This document shows positions 10,688 through 21,343 of a DNA stretch of 64,000 nucleotides, piece after piece. The stretch is from Maratus speciosus. Its lineage: Eukaryota; Arthropoda; Arachnida; Araneae; Salticidae. Location: positions 667,576,484 to 667,640,483 of the forward strand of contig OZ010788.1 in NCBI GenBank assembly GCA_963932465.1, given 5' to 3'. A program made the translations under genes and the position numbers. Each line of letters starts with the position of its first letter. The first letter of the stretch is position 1. A model generated the notes under the pieces. That model was not told the origin of the DNA and searched no databases. It saw only the letters and a program-made list of their open reading frames with translations.

Positions 10688-11890
10688 CCTTATTCAATTG
10701 CAGAAGTAACACCGATATCGTACAAATTCTGCGATTAAATAAGTTGAGGAATTCTATTCAGAAATTGCGGTGCTTAAAATTAAGGACCATACGCACCTTG
10801 TATATAATTCTAGAATAATCCTTGTATATAATTCTAGAATAATCTTAAAAGAATTAGCCTTGCTCATTACCAATAGACGATGGAACGCAAAAGGTTAATA
10901 ATTTTCTTACTTTATCATTTTCATTTATATAATAGCTCAACTCTTACACAAAAGGCAATTGTTTGTTCAATGTCCAATGTATAATTGTTTGTTCAATGTT
11001 TAATGGCAATTCTTTGTTTCCTTAAAACCGATATCGATAAGCAAGTAATAACAAAAATCTAGAACATTCATCTTGTATGTATTTCTCTGGTGTATGTGTA
11101 ATTACTTGGATATAATTTGTAATTACGTTTCACTACTGTTTCTCTGAAATCTATCGCACCTAATTCAAAAAGTATTTGCAATCCTTATAAAATGTTGACA
11201 TTATACGAAACAAAGATCCTTTTAAATTCGCGAAACATGTTAAAAAATCATATTGTAATTTAGAATTTCATGATACAAGCTTCTAAAACAATTAAAGAAT
11301 GCGTACAAAAGGAAATATACATCTCAGAAGAAACTTCCCTATTCGCAGCGATATTTCTTAATTTCAAGGAATACACATAAAGCATACCCCTTTTATAACA
11401 AATTAAGTTAATTTGCTCACACTCAGCCAGGTAATTTCTGGAATTAACGAGAGAACGCAGAGGAGAATTCTTCTCGTAAATTACGAACTCCTTCAGACCC
11501 ATCGGCCATTCTTCAAAAATATTGCAGCACCATTAAAAATCTAATCTAACCATCCACTCACCATTATCTGCATTTCTATTCTAATTAGAGCAGCGCACAC
11601 ACACACACGCACAAACCCGCTATGCGAAATATGTTTCTCTTTTGTCTTAATTTCTCATAATACATTCAGAAATCTAGGCGACATATTCTAAACCACAAAA
11701 GAATCACGGTGATAAAAGGAGTTTGAAAACTTTCCTGAAGAAATTATAACACTCCTTTTCTTCCTAATTATGCCGCAAAATACCAAAGCCTTTTCTTGAA
11801 AACTTCAGTAAATTTTCCTCTTAAGTTTTCTGGTAACGTTCTTTCTCTTTTTTTTTTCTCGTTGCAAAGATTGAAGCAAGTTCTGGCGGC
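10688..11890. other. No gene; small tandem duplication and (CA)n
   Basis: A perfect 24 bp tandem duplication sits at 10796-10843 (CCTTGTATATAATTCTAGAA core). A short (CA)n tract is near 11597. No other structure recognised. Confidence 0.4.
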
Positions 11891-11939
11891 ATTCTTTTTT
11901 CCCAAGTTGGGTAGCACTTGATCACGCGATTAAGTTGGT

Positions 11940-12297
11940 CGACGGTGCGTATTAAGGCTCATTTACGCTTTAATGAAACGGTGTCCCTCTTCCGACACTC
12001 GGGATTTATGAAGCGCCGGTGTTGTTTTCTGTCCGGGATTTTTAGGATTTTTGCTTCCTTTTTTAATTATTTATGTGTTTGTTTCTGCCAATCCTCAGTG
12101 GGTGGGCTTTTACGGTGATGATATCTCAAAGTAAGGCAGGCACAAATGGACGTTTTCAAATAACTGTTCTTTCACTGAATGAACTGTTTACTGACTTATT
12201 ATTCCGAAGAATTCCTTAATCCTTAAAAATCCTTAAAAAACAGTAATTCAAAAAAGTGCATCTTGTGGTGATAACAGTCAGTGAGAAAAGTAAAGGG
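11940..12297 (+). repeat. Local repeat unit, copy 1 (with 13398-13685)
   Basis: From 12008 to 12297 this is a close duplicate of 13398-13685 (GAAGCGCCGGTGTTGTTTTC, CTCAGTGGGTGGGCTTTT, GATGATATCTCAAAGTAAGG, CATCTTGTGGTGATA all shared in order). A partial copy lies at 15262-15395 (GTGCGTATTAAGGCTCA, GGAGTGCCGATGTTGTT) and a diverged one at 17266-17435. The repeats flank the TIR elements of this region. Function unknown. Confidence 0.75.
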
Positions 12298-12309
12298 GTC
12301 TTAGGACTC

Positions 12310-12537
12310 TTAACCCAACGAGGGGCGGTGGGAATTTTATCCCGCTTACGATTAATGAAGATTTCAACCAGAAAAAAATTTATTAAAATTCACTTTTCTA
12401 ACTTCGGTAGAAAAAAGACGTAAAATTGCTTCTCCTTATTTTGCAATAAATCTTTTTGCAGATTCCGGTGTGAATTCGATTTATAATAAACCTACAAAAT
12501 TAATTACAATAAAAAAATTCATCTTTACATTGGTTAA
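12310..12537 (+). mobile_element. TTAA-flanked MITE, family A, right end degenerate
   Basis: Starts TTAACCCAACGAGGGGCGGT and follows the family A body (CGATTAATGAAGAT, CCAGAAAAA, TTACTTTT/CACTTTTCTAACTT, AAAATTGCTT, GATTCCGGTGTGAATTCGA) seen at 34939-35139 and 55449-55659. The usual right end (GCCCCT...AGGGGTTAA) is degraded; the last TTAA at 12534 may belong to the next element. It sits inside or against a 21 bp copy of that element's left terminus at 12293-12313. Confidence 0.65.
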
Positions 12538-13395
12538 GGGGTCTCAGGACTCTTAAAGCTTCAAAACTTTAGAAATTTTAATTTTTTTAGATGTTAAACT
12601 CCTATCTTTTCGTAACATTTTGATATAACTGTTTCCTTGAAATTTCTATTAGAACAGAAGTTATGGCTTTTAGAATTGTACCCGCTCAATTTCTGAAGCG
12701 GCGTTTCCGAAATTTTGAAGACATTTTTCTCCAAATGACGTTTTTGGGCATAACGCGCAGGATATCTCAAAAACTTCTGAATATTTTTTTCATGAAATTT
12801 TCAAAACATATATTTCATGTTATTCTGTGTAAACGGAACGCAAAATTTACTTTTTGTTGTTCAAAACAATTTTTGTTATAGGGCTAATTCCATGGGCTTT
12901 TGTAGTGTAAGTCACATAGCGGATAACTGAAATCCTCGTTGGCCACCGATTTTTTCGAAAAGTTTTCTCGGCTTATTCAATGAATGAGATATCTCCGATA
13001 AACTAAGTGACATTTTCCGTTCTAAAATACTGGTAGCCAAAGATCGCAGCCTGTGACTTACACTACAAGTACGTATGGAATTAGCCATAGGTGATTATAC
13101 TGTTAAAATTTTCAAAATTATTTTGTATTAGGTAAATACAACTTTGTATTAAAAATACAAAAACGCTTTAAATACAAATTTATTTAGGTTCAGCATAACT
13201 ATTACAGTCTGAGTATAAGTAGGTAACAAAATTTTTATTCTACTTTCAAAATTTATTTTGTAATTGTGTGCGTAAACTGCTTTACCAATTTTCTGCTTGC
13301 CGAATGTCTGACATTTTGGAGCCCCCTATAAATGCTAATTCTACATCTTACTATTTTTTAAATACATGAAATTAAAGAACATACTTATATCTTTC
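12534..13395 (+). mobile_element. TIR element (GGGGTCTCAGGACTC), 3'-truncated copy with nested MITE
   Basis: Begins TTAAGGGGTCTCAGGACTCTT and matches 15523-16283 along its length (ATGTTAAGCTCCTATCTTTT-like, CTCCAAATGACG, TTTGGAGCCCCCT), but its right terminus is missing; it stops near 13395 where the local duplication 13398-13685 begins. A 207 bp MITE (12881-13087) interrupts it. No ORF of significance. Confidence 0.75.
12881..13087. mobile_element. MITE inserted in the TIR element, TA target duplication
   Basis: Starts GGGCTAATTCCATGGGCTTT and ends with ATGGAATTAGCC; TIRs continue inward as TAGTGTAAGTCACA / TGTGACTTACACTA. It is flanked by TA on both sides. The uninterrupted site is visible in the paralogue near 15865-15875, which reads straight through. 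A TA duplication suggests the Tc1/mariner superfamily. Confidence 0.8.
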
Positions 13396-13397
13396 AT

Positions 13398-13685
13398 TAT
13401 GAAGCGCCGGTGTTGTTTTCTTGAAGAACTGGCCCGGATTTTTAGGATTTTTGTTTCCCTTTTTAATTATTTATGTGTTTGTCTCTGCAAATGCTCAGTG
13501 GGTGGGCTTTTGCGGTGATGATATCTCAAAGTAAGGCAGGTTCGAATGGGCGTTTTCAGATAACTGTTCTTTCACTGAACGAACTGTTTATTGACTGATT
13601 ATTCTGAAGAATTTCGGCTTGAAAAAAAAAAAGTAATGCAAAAAAAGCGGCATCTTGTGGTGATAGTAGTCAGTGGGAAAAGTGA
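13398..13685 (+). repeat. Local repeat unit, copy 2
   Basis: Near-copy of 12008-12297 with small indels. See that entry for the shared blocks. Confidence 0.75.
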
Positions 13686-13740
13686 ACTGTTAGCGAATAC
13701 ACGTCTGCAGATAACTATTTCTCATTTGTGTAATCTCATA

Positions 13741-13969
13741 CTTGGAAATCTCCAACTATTTTCCCCTAAAATGTGGTTTAATTTGACCCAGGTTAAACAC
13801 GTTTAGGAACAGAAATTTTTTTTTCCTTTATCTTTCAGAAATTTCGTTTTTTTTTTTTTTTTGGAACTTAGAATTTATTTCTGAAAAATATACTGGTTCA
13901 AAACGTATTTAATCTAAGTCATATTAAACCGCTTTTTATGGAAGAATAATGAAATTGTTGGCAGGTATG
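13741..13969. mobile_element. Palindromic MITE, 'TTGCCAA' family, copy 2
   Basis: Shares TTGACCCAGGTTAAACACGT and the mirrored right arm, ending GTTGGCAGGTATG, with 10455-10687. The left terminus is decayed and T-rich runs have expanded in the middle. Confidence 0.65.
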
Positions 13970-13993
13970 TAATCTCTTTGTTGATTAATTATT

Positions 13994-14716
13994 TTAACTC
14001 TAAAAAGACCGTGAGGGGGTTAGTTTGACACCAACCGTACGAATCTATTTCGGTTCGAACCAGAAATTTCTTTGTAAAATAAATTTAAAAAACACAAAGA
14101 AGAAGAATGTTAACCCTTAAATGCGCGATTTTTTATTTTGTTTCGGAAAAAATACATATGATTCTCTGAAAGGTCACAGGAAAAATAATGAAAAAAATCA
14201 GAGATACATTTTTCATAAAATATGTCAAACTTTTCTTCTGTTGCACGTCTGCAATACAAGTAAAAACTACTGTTGTATGGCTGTTTTACGCTAAAATATT
14301 GCGAATTAGTAAATATTTTAATAAGTATGTCTCCAAATACCTTATTTTATATAACTATTTATTTTATAAAACTTAACCTTTAACCCTTTAATTCCCATGA
14401 TAGCATACGTTCTAGAAATTCCGTAGTTCAGTGAATCTGTCTTTACACCAGAAAGTTTCTATGGTTAATTTCGCTTTATCTTGCATACTGAATGTCTGTT
14501 ATTAATTAAAGCAAATATTGCTATTTTAATTTTCTGGTGTGAATTAGGTATACACGAATAAAAAAACCTATTAAATTCAAAATACTGTTGTTTATATATG
14601 TGCAAAGCTACGCACTAAGGTGTTAAATAAATATGTTAAACAGGTTTAAATAAAAATTCCGGAGTAAAATATTTTTTATAAATCTTGAGTAAAATTTCCT
14701 GTCGTTTTACTGTTAA
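13994..14716 (+). mobile_element. TTAA MITE (9311 family) split by a nested composite MITE
   Basis: The outer element starts TTAACTCTAAAAAGACCG, carries AACCAGAAATTTC, is cut at a TTAA (14110), resumes at 14626 with AAAAATTCCGGAGTAAAA and ends TTTTACTGTTAA. Removing 14114-14626 gives a ~206 bp element colinear with 9311-9518. Confidence 0.75.
14110..14626 (+). mobile_element. Composite TTAA MITE, copy 1
   Basis: Two MITEs joined head to tail: the first starts TTAACCCTTAAATGCGCG and runs to the TTAA pair at 14373-14383, the second starts TTAACCCTTTAATTCCCATG and ends GCACTAAGGTGTTAA. Subterminal ACACCAGAAAG and TTCTGGTGTG occur in the second half. Near-copies at 16659-17183 and, inverted, 21344-21869 have the same internal junction. 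Short frames shared between copies are by-products of repeat conservation. Confidence 0.8.
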
Positions 14717-14897
14717 AGATTCAGTGCGTGTAATAAATAAAGTTTTGAATTTTAAGTGGAATTTTTATGAAAAATATTTCTTTTTAAATTTACATAATCG
14801 ATCCTGCGTCGACGACAGCCTGATAAAACTGCAGTTCATAAACTGTTATTCGACATTATGAAAATATCTTATTATGCAAATGCGTAATTCTATAAGT

Positions 14898-15106
14898 TTA
14901 ACCCGTTCGGGACCATGGGTGCATACATGCGCCCTGAAAAAGTGCTTATAGCGCCATAGTTTTATACCAGTAAAAAAGTAAAGTAAAATTGATTTTATTT
15001 AATTACAACATTTTCGTTATTTTTAAAGTTAATTCAAATAATTAACAAAAAGTGGTTGCAAACGAAAAAAAAATCGTGTAAAAGATGCTGGTTCTGAATG
15101 GGTTAA
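14898..15106 (+). mobile_element. TTAA-flanked MITE
   Basis: Starts TTAACCCGTTCGGGACCATG and ends TTCTGAATGGGTTAA, 209 bp. Carries ATACCAGTAAA at 14966 and a central TTTATTTAATTACA. No coding capacity. Confidence 0.75.
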
Positions 15107-15522
15107 TCATAGCTACCAAATCTTTCGAATTTTGAATAAGACTGATACTCTTCAGTATCAGAGACGAACAATCTCCGTCTCATTAGATCGCAATTTTCTG
15201 TCATTAAGTAAAGCGAATATTATTATTCGGAAACACTGGTACACAAATTTCGGACCATATGGCAGTTCATCAGTGCGTATTAAGGCTCAATTGCACGTTA
15301 ATGAAATGGTCTCCTTCTTTTAATTATTCGGATTTGTGGAGTGCCGATGTTGTTAATTGGGAGCCGTCCGGAATTTTTTAAAAAAGGGGAAATATTAGTA
15401 TTTTATTTTAGAAAAATTCGCCTTTTTAAATCGCGCGATTAAAAACGAAGAATTTTTCCCATAAGAAATTATTTTTATTTTCCTTTCTTCCCCAGATCTC
15501 TCGCCACCCTGAATAAAAATAC
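15107..15522. other. Intervening DNA with a partial copy of the local repeat
   Basis: Bases ~15262-15395 resemble 11940-12060 (GTGCGTATTAAGGCTCA, TTAATGAAA, GTGCCGATGTTGTT). The rest is unassigned. Confidence 0.4.
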
Positions 15523-16283
15523 TTAAGGGGTCTCAGGACTCTTAAATCTTTAAAATTTTCGAAATTTTAATTTTTTTTAGATGTTAAGCTCCTATCTTTT
15601 CTGAAAATTTTGACATAATTGTTTCCTTGAAATTCCTATTAGAAATGAAGTTATGGCTTTTACATTTATACACGTTCAATAGCTGAAGCGTCGTTTCGGA
15701 AACTTTGAAGCCGTTTTCCTCCAAATGACGCATTTGGGTATAACGCGCACGATATCTCAAAAACTTATGAATATTTTTTCATAAAAATTTTAAAACGTAT
15801 GTTTCATGTTAGTCTGTATAAACTGAACCTAAAATTTCCTTTTTATTTTTCAAAACAATATTTCTTTAGGTGATTATACTGTTGAAATTTTCTTCATGTT
15901 GCATTAGCTAAATACAACTTTGTATTAAAAATATAAAAAAGCTTTAAATACAAATTTATTTAGGTTCAGGGTAATTATTACAATCTGAAGTATAAATAGG
16001 CACAAAAATTTTCCTTCTAGTTGCAATACTTATTTTGTAATCGTGCGCGTAAGGTGTTATGCCAATTTTTTGCTCGTCAAATGTCTAACAGTTTGGAGCC
16101 CCCTGTAAATGCTAATATTACATCTTATAATTTTTTAAATACATGAAATGGAAGAAAATATTTATATATTTTATTCCAATTAAAATTGAGTCTTAAAATC
16201 AAATACATTTTAAGATATTAAATGTTGAAAATGGTCTTTTTTTTTCTTTTTTTTCCCATTTCAAGAGTCCTGAGACACATTAA
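15523..16283 (+). mobile_element. TTAA-flanked TIR element, 761 bp, both ends present
   Basis: Starts TTAAGGGGTCTCAGGACTCTT and ends AAGAGTCCTGAGACACATTAA, so ~20 bp TIRs lie between two TTAA. The interior has no transposase frame, so it is non-autonomous. The second copy, 12534-13395, lacks the right end. TTAA flanks and G/C-run tips suggest piggyBac-type mobilisation, though the size differs from the ~200 bp MITEs around it. Confidence 0.75.
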
Positions 16284-16658
16284 ATATAAAATTATAGGCT
16301 TTCAACTCATTAAGAACAAAGCTACTTTAGGTAGAAAGTGTGAGAGAGACGCCCCCTCCCGCCGTTATGGATTGAGTGAAAATAAAAACAGTACGCATCC
16401 TGTCTATATCATACCCCGGATTGTTGACTTTTTTATTGTCAATTAAAAGTAGCTGATGTAAATATGGTGAATAAATTAATACGTGATTAGTATATTTCTG
16501 TATAGATTTTTTGCGGTTAATTTGATAGGTCAACGGTACCATAATAACCTGGCATATCATATAATTTACTTTTGAATGAGAACATTTACTTGATAGATGA
16601 AATGACATAAGTACCACTCCCGAATAAGTTACATTATATTAATTAAAAATTTCTTATT
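16284..16658. other. No gene recognised
   Basis: A short less AT-rich stretch near 16350 (GACGCCCCCTCCCGCCG) is the only notable composition change. Confidence 0.35.
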
Positions 16659-17183
16659 TTAACCCTTAAATGCGCGAATTTTTATTTTGTTTTGAAAAAA
16701 TTATATATGATTCTCTGAAAGATTTATTACACAGAAAAAATAATGAAAAAAAATCAGAGATACATTTTTCATATAATACGTCAATCTTTTCTTCTGTTGT
16801 ACATCTGCAATACAAGTCAAAACTACTGTCGTATGGCTGTTTTACGCTAAAATACTGCAAATTAGTAAATATTTTAATAAGTATAATCTCCAAATACCTT
16901 ATTTTATATAATTATTTATTTTATAAAAATTAACCTTTAACCCTTTAATTCCCATGATAGAATACATTCTAAAAATTACATAGTTCAGAGAATATGACTT
17001 TACACCAGAAAGTTTCAATGGTTCATTTCACTTTATTTAAATATGGAATGTCTGTTATTATTTAAAGCAGATATTGCTATTTTCATTTTCTGGTGTGAAT
17101 TAGGCATACACGAATAAAAAATGTCTATTAAATTTAAAACACTGTTGTTTGAATATATGCAAAGGTGCGCACTAAAGGGTTAA
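16659..17183 (+). mobile_element. Composite TTAA MITE, copy 2
   Basis: TTAACCCTTAAATGCGCG at the left, internal TTAACCTTTAACCCTTTAAT junction (16930-16949), right end GCGCACTAAAGGGTTAA. Both outer TTAA are intact, 525 bp. Colinear with 14110-14626 and 21344-21869. Confidence 0.85.
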
Positions 17184-17557
17184 ATATATTTATCTGATAC
17201 TTATGTTATGCACCAGAAATTATATGTTTTCAGGCGCGTTGCATTCTCGCATCGGTCTACCACCAGCTAGGATTTATGGTGTACCAGTGTTGTTTTTTGA
17301 GAATTCGCCGGAATGTTTAGAATTCTTTTCCTCTTTAATTATTTACGTATATGTTTTTGGCACTGTTACAGCTCTGTGGGTGGCCTTTCTGCGGCAATCG
17401 CACCTCGAAATGGGGAAGTTAACAGCTGGTGAGTGCAGCTACTAAAGAGATATTGTTAATAGATTAACGTCAGGATAAGCGGCATCATTTTACTACCAGT
17501 ATTATTATATAATAAATTTGTGGTAAAACAGTAACGTCTTTAAAGCAAAGAAATACT
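17184..17557. other. Intervening DNA with a diverged copy of the local repeat
   Basis: 17266-17435 aligns loosely with 12000-12160 (GGATTTATG, TGTTGTTTT, TTTAATTATTTA, GTGGGTGG). A frame across it is not coding by any sign I can see. Confidence 0.4.
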
Positions 17558-17780
17558 TTAACCCATTACCAGCTGGTGTTGCGTTCACGCAACGGTCAAA
17601 ATAAATGTACATATTTAAGTTATTAAATACCCACCGCTATTTTTGAATTTAAAAATTGGCCTTACAAAAAAGACATAAAATTTTAAGATCATATGAAGCG
17701 AAAATGAGCATTCAGACTTTGTGGCGGCAAACTACGTTCCGCTAAACAGTTCAGGATTTCAATCTCGTTTTTGCGGTTAA
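17558..17780 (+). mobile_element. Possible TTAA MITE, ends decayed
   Basis: Starts TTAACCCATTACCAGCTGGT, the usual tip, but the right end (TTGCGGTTAATGTG) only weakly mirrors it. Length is right for the group. Confidence 0.4.
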
Positions 17781-18109
17781 TGTGTTACTATACGTTTTGA
17801 TTTTTCCGGTGGGGATATATATTGTGATATGGTTATTAGTGGACGTAATTAAGACCTATTACTCTTATTTATACTTACATTTGTAATAAATCTGGCCTTA
17901 TTCGATCTCTGAACATTGAAAAGAAACTCGAGAAATTAACACACAAAAATTTCAATAAAAAATAAACGTTTCGAATTTTAACAAATAAGTACGCGAAGTT
18001 CCTGAAATTTTCAAAATATTTCATCTAAAAATCACATAGATTAAATAAAACCAAATTTGGTATATAAAATTTAGTATTTGGTACTCGTAGAAAAAAGATA
18101 CAACATCTC
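17781..18109. other. No gene recognised
   Basis: AT-rich; no element ends or repeats identified. Confidence 0.3.
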
Positions 18110-18262
18110 CTACCGCTATGCCAGTGGATTTTAGACAGACTAAACGAACGAGATTTGATGTTTCTCCAACTGAGAGAAAAATTGTTTGGGCTGGGAGTCG
18201 AACCCAAGACCTTTGGCTTAAATTGCCAACGCGCTGCATATTGATCCACCTGGACCGACAAC
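18110..18262 (-). repeat. tRNA-derived SINE-like sequence
   Basis: On the minus strand, 18258-18184 has a tRNA-like lower half: anticodon arm TTGGC-AATTTAA-GCCAA (loop centre TTT, Lys-type), and T arm TTGGG-TTCGACT-CCCAG, with GGTTCGACTCC as a polymerase III B box. The 5' side does not form a proper D stem or acceptor stem with CCCAAAC, so this is not a functional tRNA. A downstream body to about 18110 fits a SINE head plus body. A tRNA pseudogene is the alternative. Confidence 0.5.
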
Positions 18263-18472
18263 CGGTCAATTCAATTCACTCAGACAACCTTTTTTGGCAA
18301 TAGTATCTGCTGTGCCATGTAAAAAGCTCAACAGAATATAACGTAAGTAATTCAGCTCGAACTCCATTAAGGGATGGGTTCGTAGAAATTCTTAACTCGA
18401 TGCGCAAATGTGAAAATTATTCAGAAATTATGATTTCATAGCAAACGTTTCGAAAGCTACTTTTGCTCTACT
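18263..18472. other. Unassigned short gap
   Basis: Nothing recognised. Confidence 0.3.
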
Positions 18473-18708
18473 TAACCCTTTCAGGGGCAAAGCAATTCTA
18501 TTCCTAAGTTTTGAAATTAATGAATGACACAGGAATTTGAAAACAAATTTATTTGTAAGTAAGAAAAAAGCTACATTTCTGCACATATAATAAACCGATT
18601 TTTTTTTTTTTTTTTTTTTTTTTTTATCAAAATTCTGGTGCCAATGTGGCATTTAGGAATTAGAATTAAGTGGTTTCATAAATATACCACCGTCCCTCAA
18701 GGTGTTAA
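18473..18708 (+). mobile_element. TTAA-flanked MITE containing a T27 run
   Basis: Starts TTAACCCTTTCAGGGGCAAA and ends CCTCAAGGTGTTAA. Subterminal GACACAGGAA and TTCTGGTGCC are paired. A T run (about 18599-18625) has grown inside it. Related partial copies: ~25716-25891 (right half) and ~62500-62560 (left tip). Confidence 0.75.
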
Positions 18709-19242
18709 ATGCTCAATACGCAGCCGACGCAATACCCAGATACCTACGATTAACTTCAATTGTTTGTCGGTAAGTCAGCAAACTGGACGCGCATGCGTGA
18801 AATCACGAACGCATCCTTTCCACGGCAAAAACTTATTTATTGGATTGACCTCGTATGTTTATTTGCATCCAATCGTTGTTTTCTTTGTATTCGTAATTCT
18901 TACAAAAATGAAAATGCGCAAGTACGCCAAGCAAGCGTATTTCTTCAAAGGGTAAAGGTTATTTTAACCATTAATTTCAATAAAATAAAGCAGCACGAAA
19001 TTTGCTGCACTTAATAATTTTTATAGTCCACAGTGACTTGTTATAATTTGTAGACGATCTTAAAGCATAATTCAAGCACTTTATTTATAATAGAAACTAT
19101 TTCCAGTTCATTAGTACTGGTACCAGTTCATTCACGGTGTTGTAAATCTGATGGATTTTTTTTTTTTTTTTTCAGAAAATTTCGTATTCAAACCAGAAAA
19201 CTTTTAATAGTAATTTTTATTTATTTTATTCGCGTTAAACAA
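18709..19242. other. Unassigned, less AT-rich at 18720-18960
   Basis: 18720-18960 is compositionally unlike its neighbours (GCATGCGTGAAATCACG, GCGCAAGTACGCC). Open frames are short and show no recognised domain. It may be single-copy host DNA. Confidence 0.35.
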
Positions 19243-19588
19243 TTTCCACGAGTCATTTCAAATTTTATGAAAATCGGAACAAAACTTAAAAAGATGTTAG
19301 TAAAAGATTTCTTCATTCCATTAAATCCTATCATATGTAATTAAATCAAAGATAGCACGGGATAGGTAATGATTCTAGGTTGCCATGGTGGTCCTATTTA
19401 TGTACCACCAGTATTATTATAAAGATAATTTTTTCACGAATCATTAGCTAGAAGATAGTTTTATGCGATTACTGGTGGTAGAGTCCTTACAAAAAGGGGC
19501 GTGGTTTAATAGCGTGCGAACTTTGTAATACTACTTACATTACGAACGCACCTCATTTTCCACGTTTGACTTACAATTTCCAACTTCT
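19243..19588 (+). repeat. Dispersed repeat R, copy 1
   Basis: Shares with 32105-32460 and (inverted) 50755-51080: GAGTCATTTCAAATTTTATG, AAATCCTATCATATG, GGTTGCCATGGTG, GTCCTATTTA and ACGAACGCAC...CACGTTTGAC. The middle of this copy has extra inverted sequence around TACCACCAGTATTA / TTACTGGTGGTA. Confidence 0.7.
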
Positions 19589-21343
19589 TTTTCTCTCCTA
19601 TGATTGCACATATACTCATTTCTTTTTAAGAAGATTCGGTAAAAAGGTAATAACAGTCCCTATTGTCTGGACATAATTTGTCCGAAATTTTATCAGTGGT
19701 AAACAACCGAGTTTAATATTAAAAAATCAGTAATTGAATAAGAAATGATAAGAATATTTATTTTCTTGTCATGTATTTCATAAATGATTGTTTGAAGATG
19801 TACCCCTCCGCCTTACGAATACAATGGGAGTCTTTCATTCTAAAAAGGTATGTTAAGAATAGTAAGTACGATGATGCCCTTTAAAATGTTAAAAGGATTC
19901 ATTTAAAATAACATTTAAAGAATGAACTTCCATTTATTTTTTCCTTTGAAAAGGTAATGATAGTATGGAATTTCCATGTGCTATCTTTAACTATGTCAGA
20001 GAGCTTGCCAAACTTAAGACTATTTTGTTAAGTCGAAATTAGTATTATTATATTTGAAATGTCAAAATTAGTATTATTAAATTTCAAATATCGTAAGAAT
20101 ATTATTTTATGTCAGGTAAAATTTGATAGGCTTGAGTTTAGTTTTTCTATAGAATTTCCTGTTATCACTGGACTTTTAAATGACTAATGAACTGAATGGT
20201 TTGTCATTTAAAAATGAAAATTCGAAAATGAGCTTTAAACTGCAGCTTTTATGATTTTCATTCATGGGAATTGTTTTAAATTAAATTAAATTATTTTTAT
20301 TTTATATTAAATTAGACTGTAAAAGAGTAGTATTATAATCGCAGGGTTCTGTGAATAAATAAGGCGAAGATTATTATTATGTTTTTGAAAGAATAGGAAA
20401 ATAAAGAAGGAATACAAAGAATAATATAAAATGAATAATATGAGCAATAATCAAGACATACAAGGTGATTAATTAAAAATAAAATAATTAATTAATCTCA
20501 AATGAAAGATGTATAATTTTGGTCTATTTGAATTCCAAATCATTTGTTCAAGGCTATCACTATCCATTTGCGGCTATTTTTTATTTCATCTTTACCACTT
20601 TCTATAAATATTCTAAATCTTTGACATATTTTCAACATGTCCAAGAGAAAATCCATACCAAGTTGATACCAAAAATCTTAGCCCTTAAAAATAGTGGTAA
20701 CAGAATATAAAAACAGTCGTCTAATGGCAGCACTGTTTTAATTCTTTGAAAACTGCCGGTACGCTGTTAGACAAAATAAAATCCCAGGCTGACAAGATGA
20801 TTGTTTAAACATAAAATAAATAATCGACATAGAATTAAAGACGTGTAATTCAAAGATATTTGTATTTCAGATTATTTGTTGTAAATTTGTGAAGGTTTTT
20901 AAGTACTTGGAAGGCAAAGGAAAATATCAGTAGTTATTAACAAGATTGGTTTTGGTTTTTTTTAGACAGAAAAGAGAAAGGAAAGTAAAATATACTGAGA
21001 GAATTTAGAAAGAAAGTATTTATCAACAAGTTTTTCTAATGAGCTTAATACGAATTTAAAACACTTTGTTACAATTGTTTTGTCACGTATATCATCCTGA
21101 TCATAATGCAGAAATGCAAATAATTTTACACACGTGACATAATATTTTGAATAATGAAATCTGTTGAATTGATGTAAGAAGAAAAAACAATAAATTTGAA
21201 AAAAAGATAAGTTCCGTTTTTGAAAGAAAATTTAAAGAAAATGCACGTAAAGGACATAATGCACACATAACGAAATAGTGCAAAGAAACAACGATCCAAA
21301 CAGACAAGTCAATAAAACGTAAGATGAATAATTTACCTGGTAT
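19589..21343. other. AT-rich DNA, no gene seen
   Basis: A few small local repeats (two AAATTAGTATTATTA at 20037-20075) but no element with clear ends and no convincing frame. Confidence 0.35.

Noticed and set aside
14188..14376. Short frame conserved at 14188, 16670 and 21593 (minus)
   Set aside because: Conservation comes from three copies of one MITE; frames are ~60-90 codons, AT-rich, and lie in non-coding inverted-repeat elements.
18184..18258. Functional tRNA-Lys gene
   Set aside because: The acceptor and D stems do not pair; only the anticodon and T arms are intact, so it is SINE- or pseudogene-like.
18638..18955. 105-codon plus frame in the less AT-rich stretch
   Set aside because: Starts inside a MITE end and has no recognised domain; an overlapping second frame is equally open.
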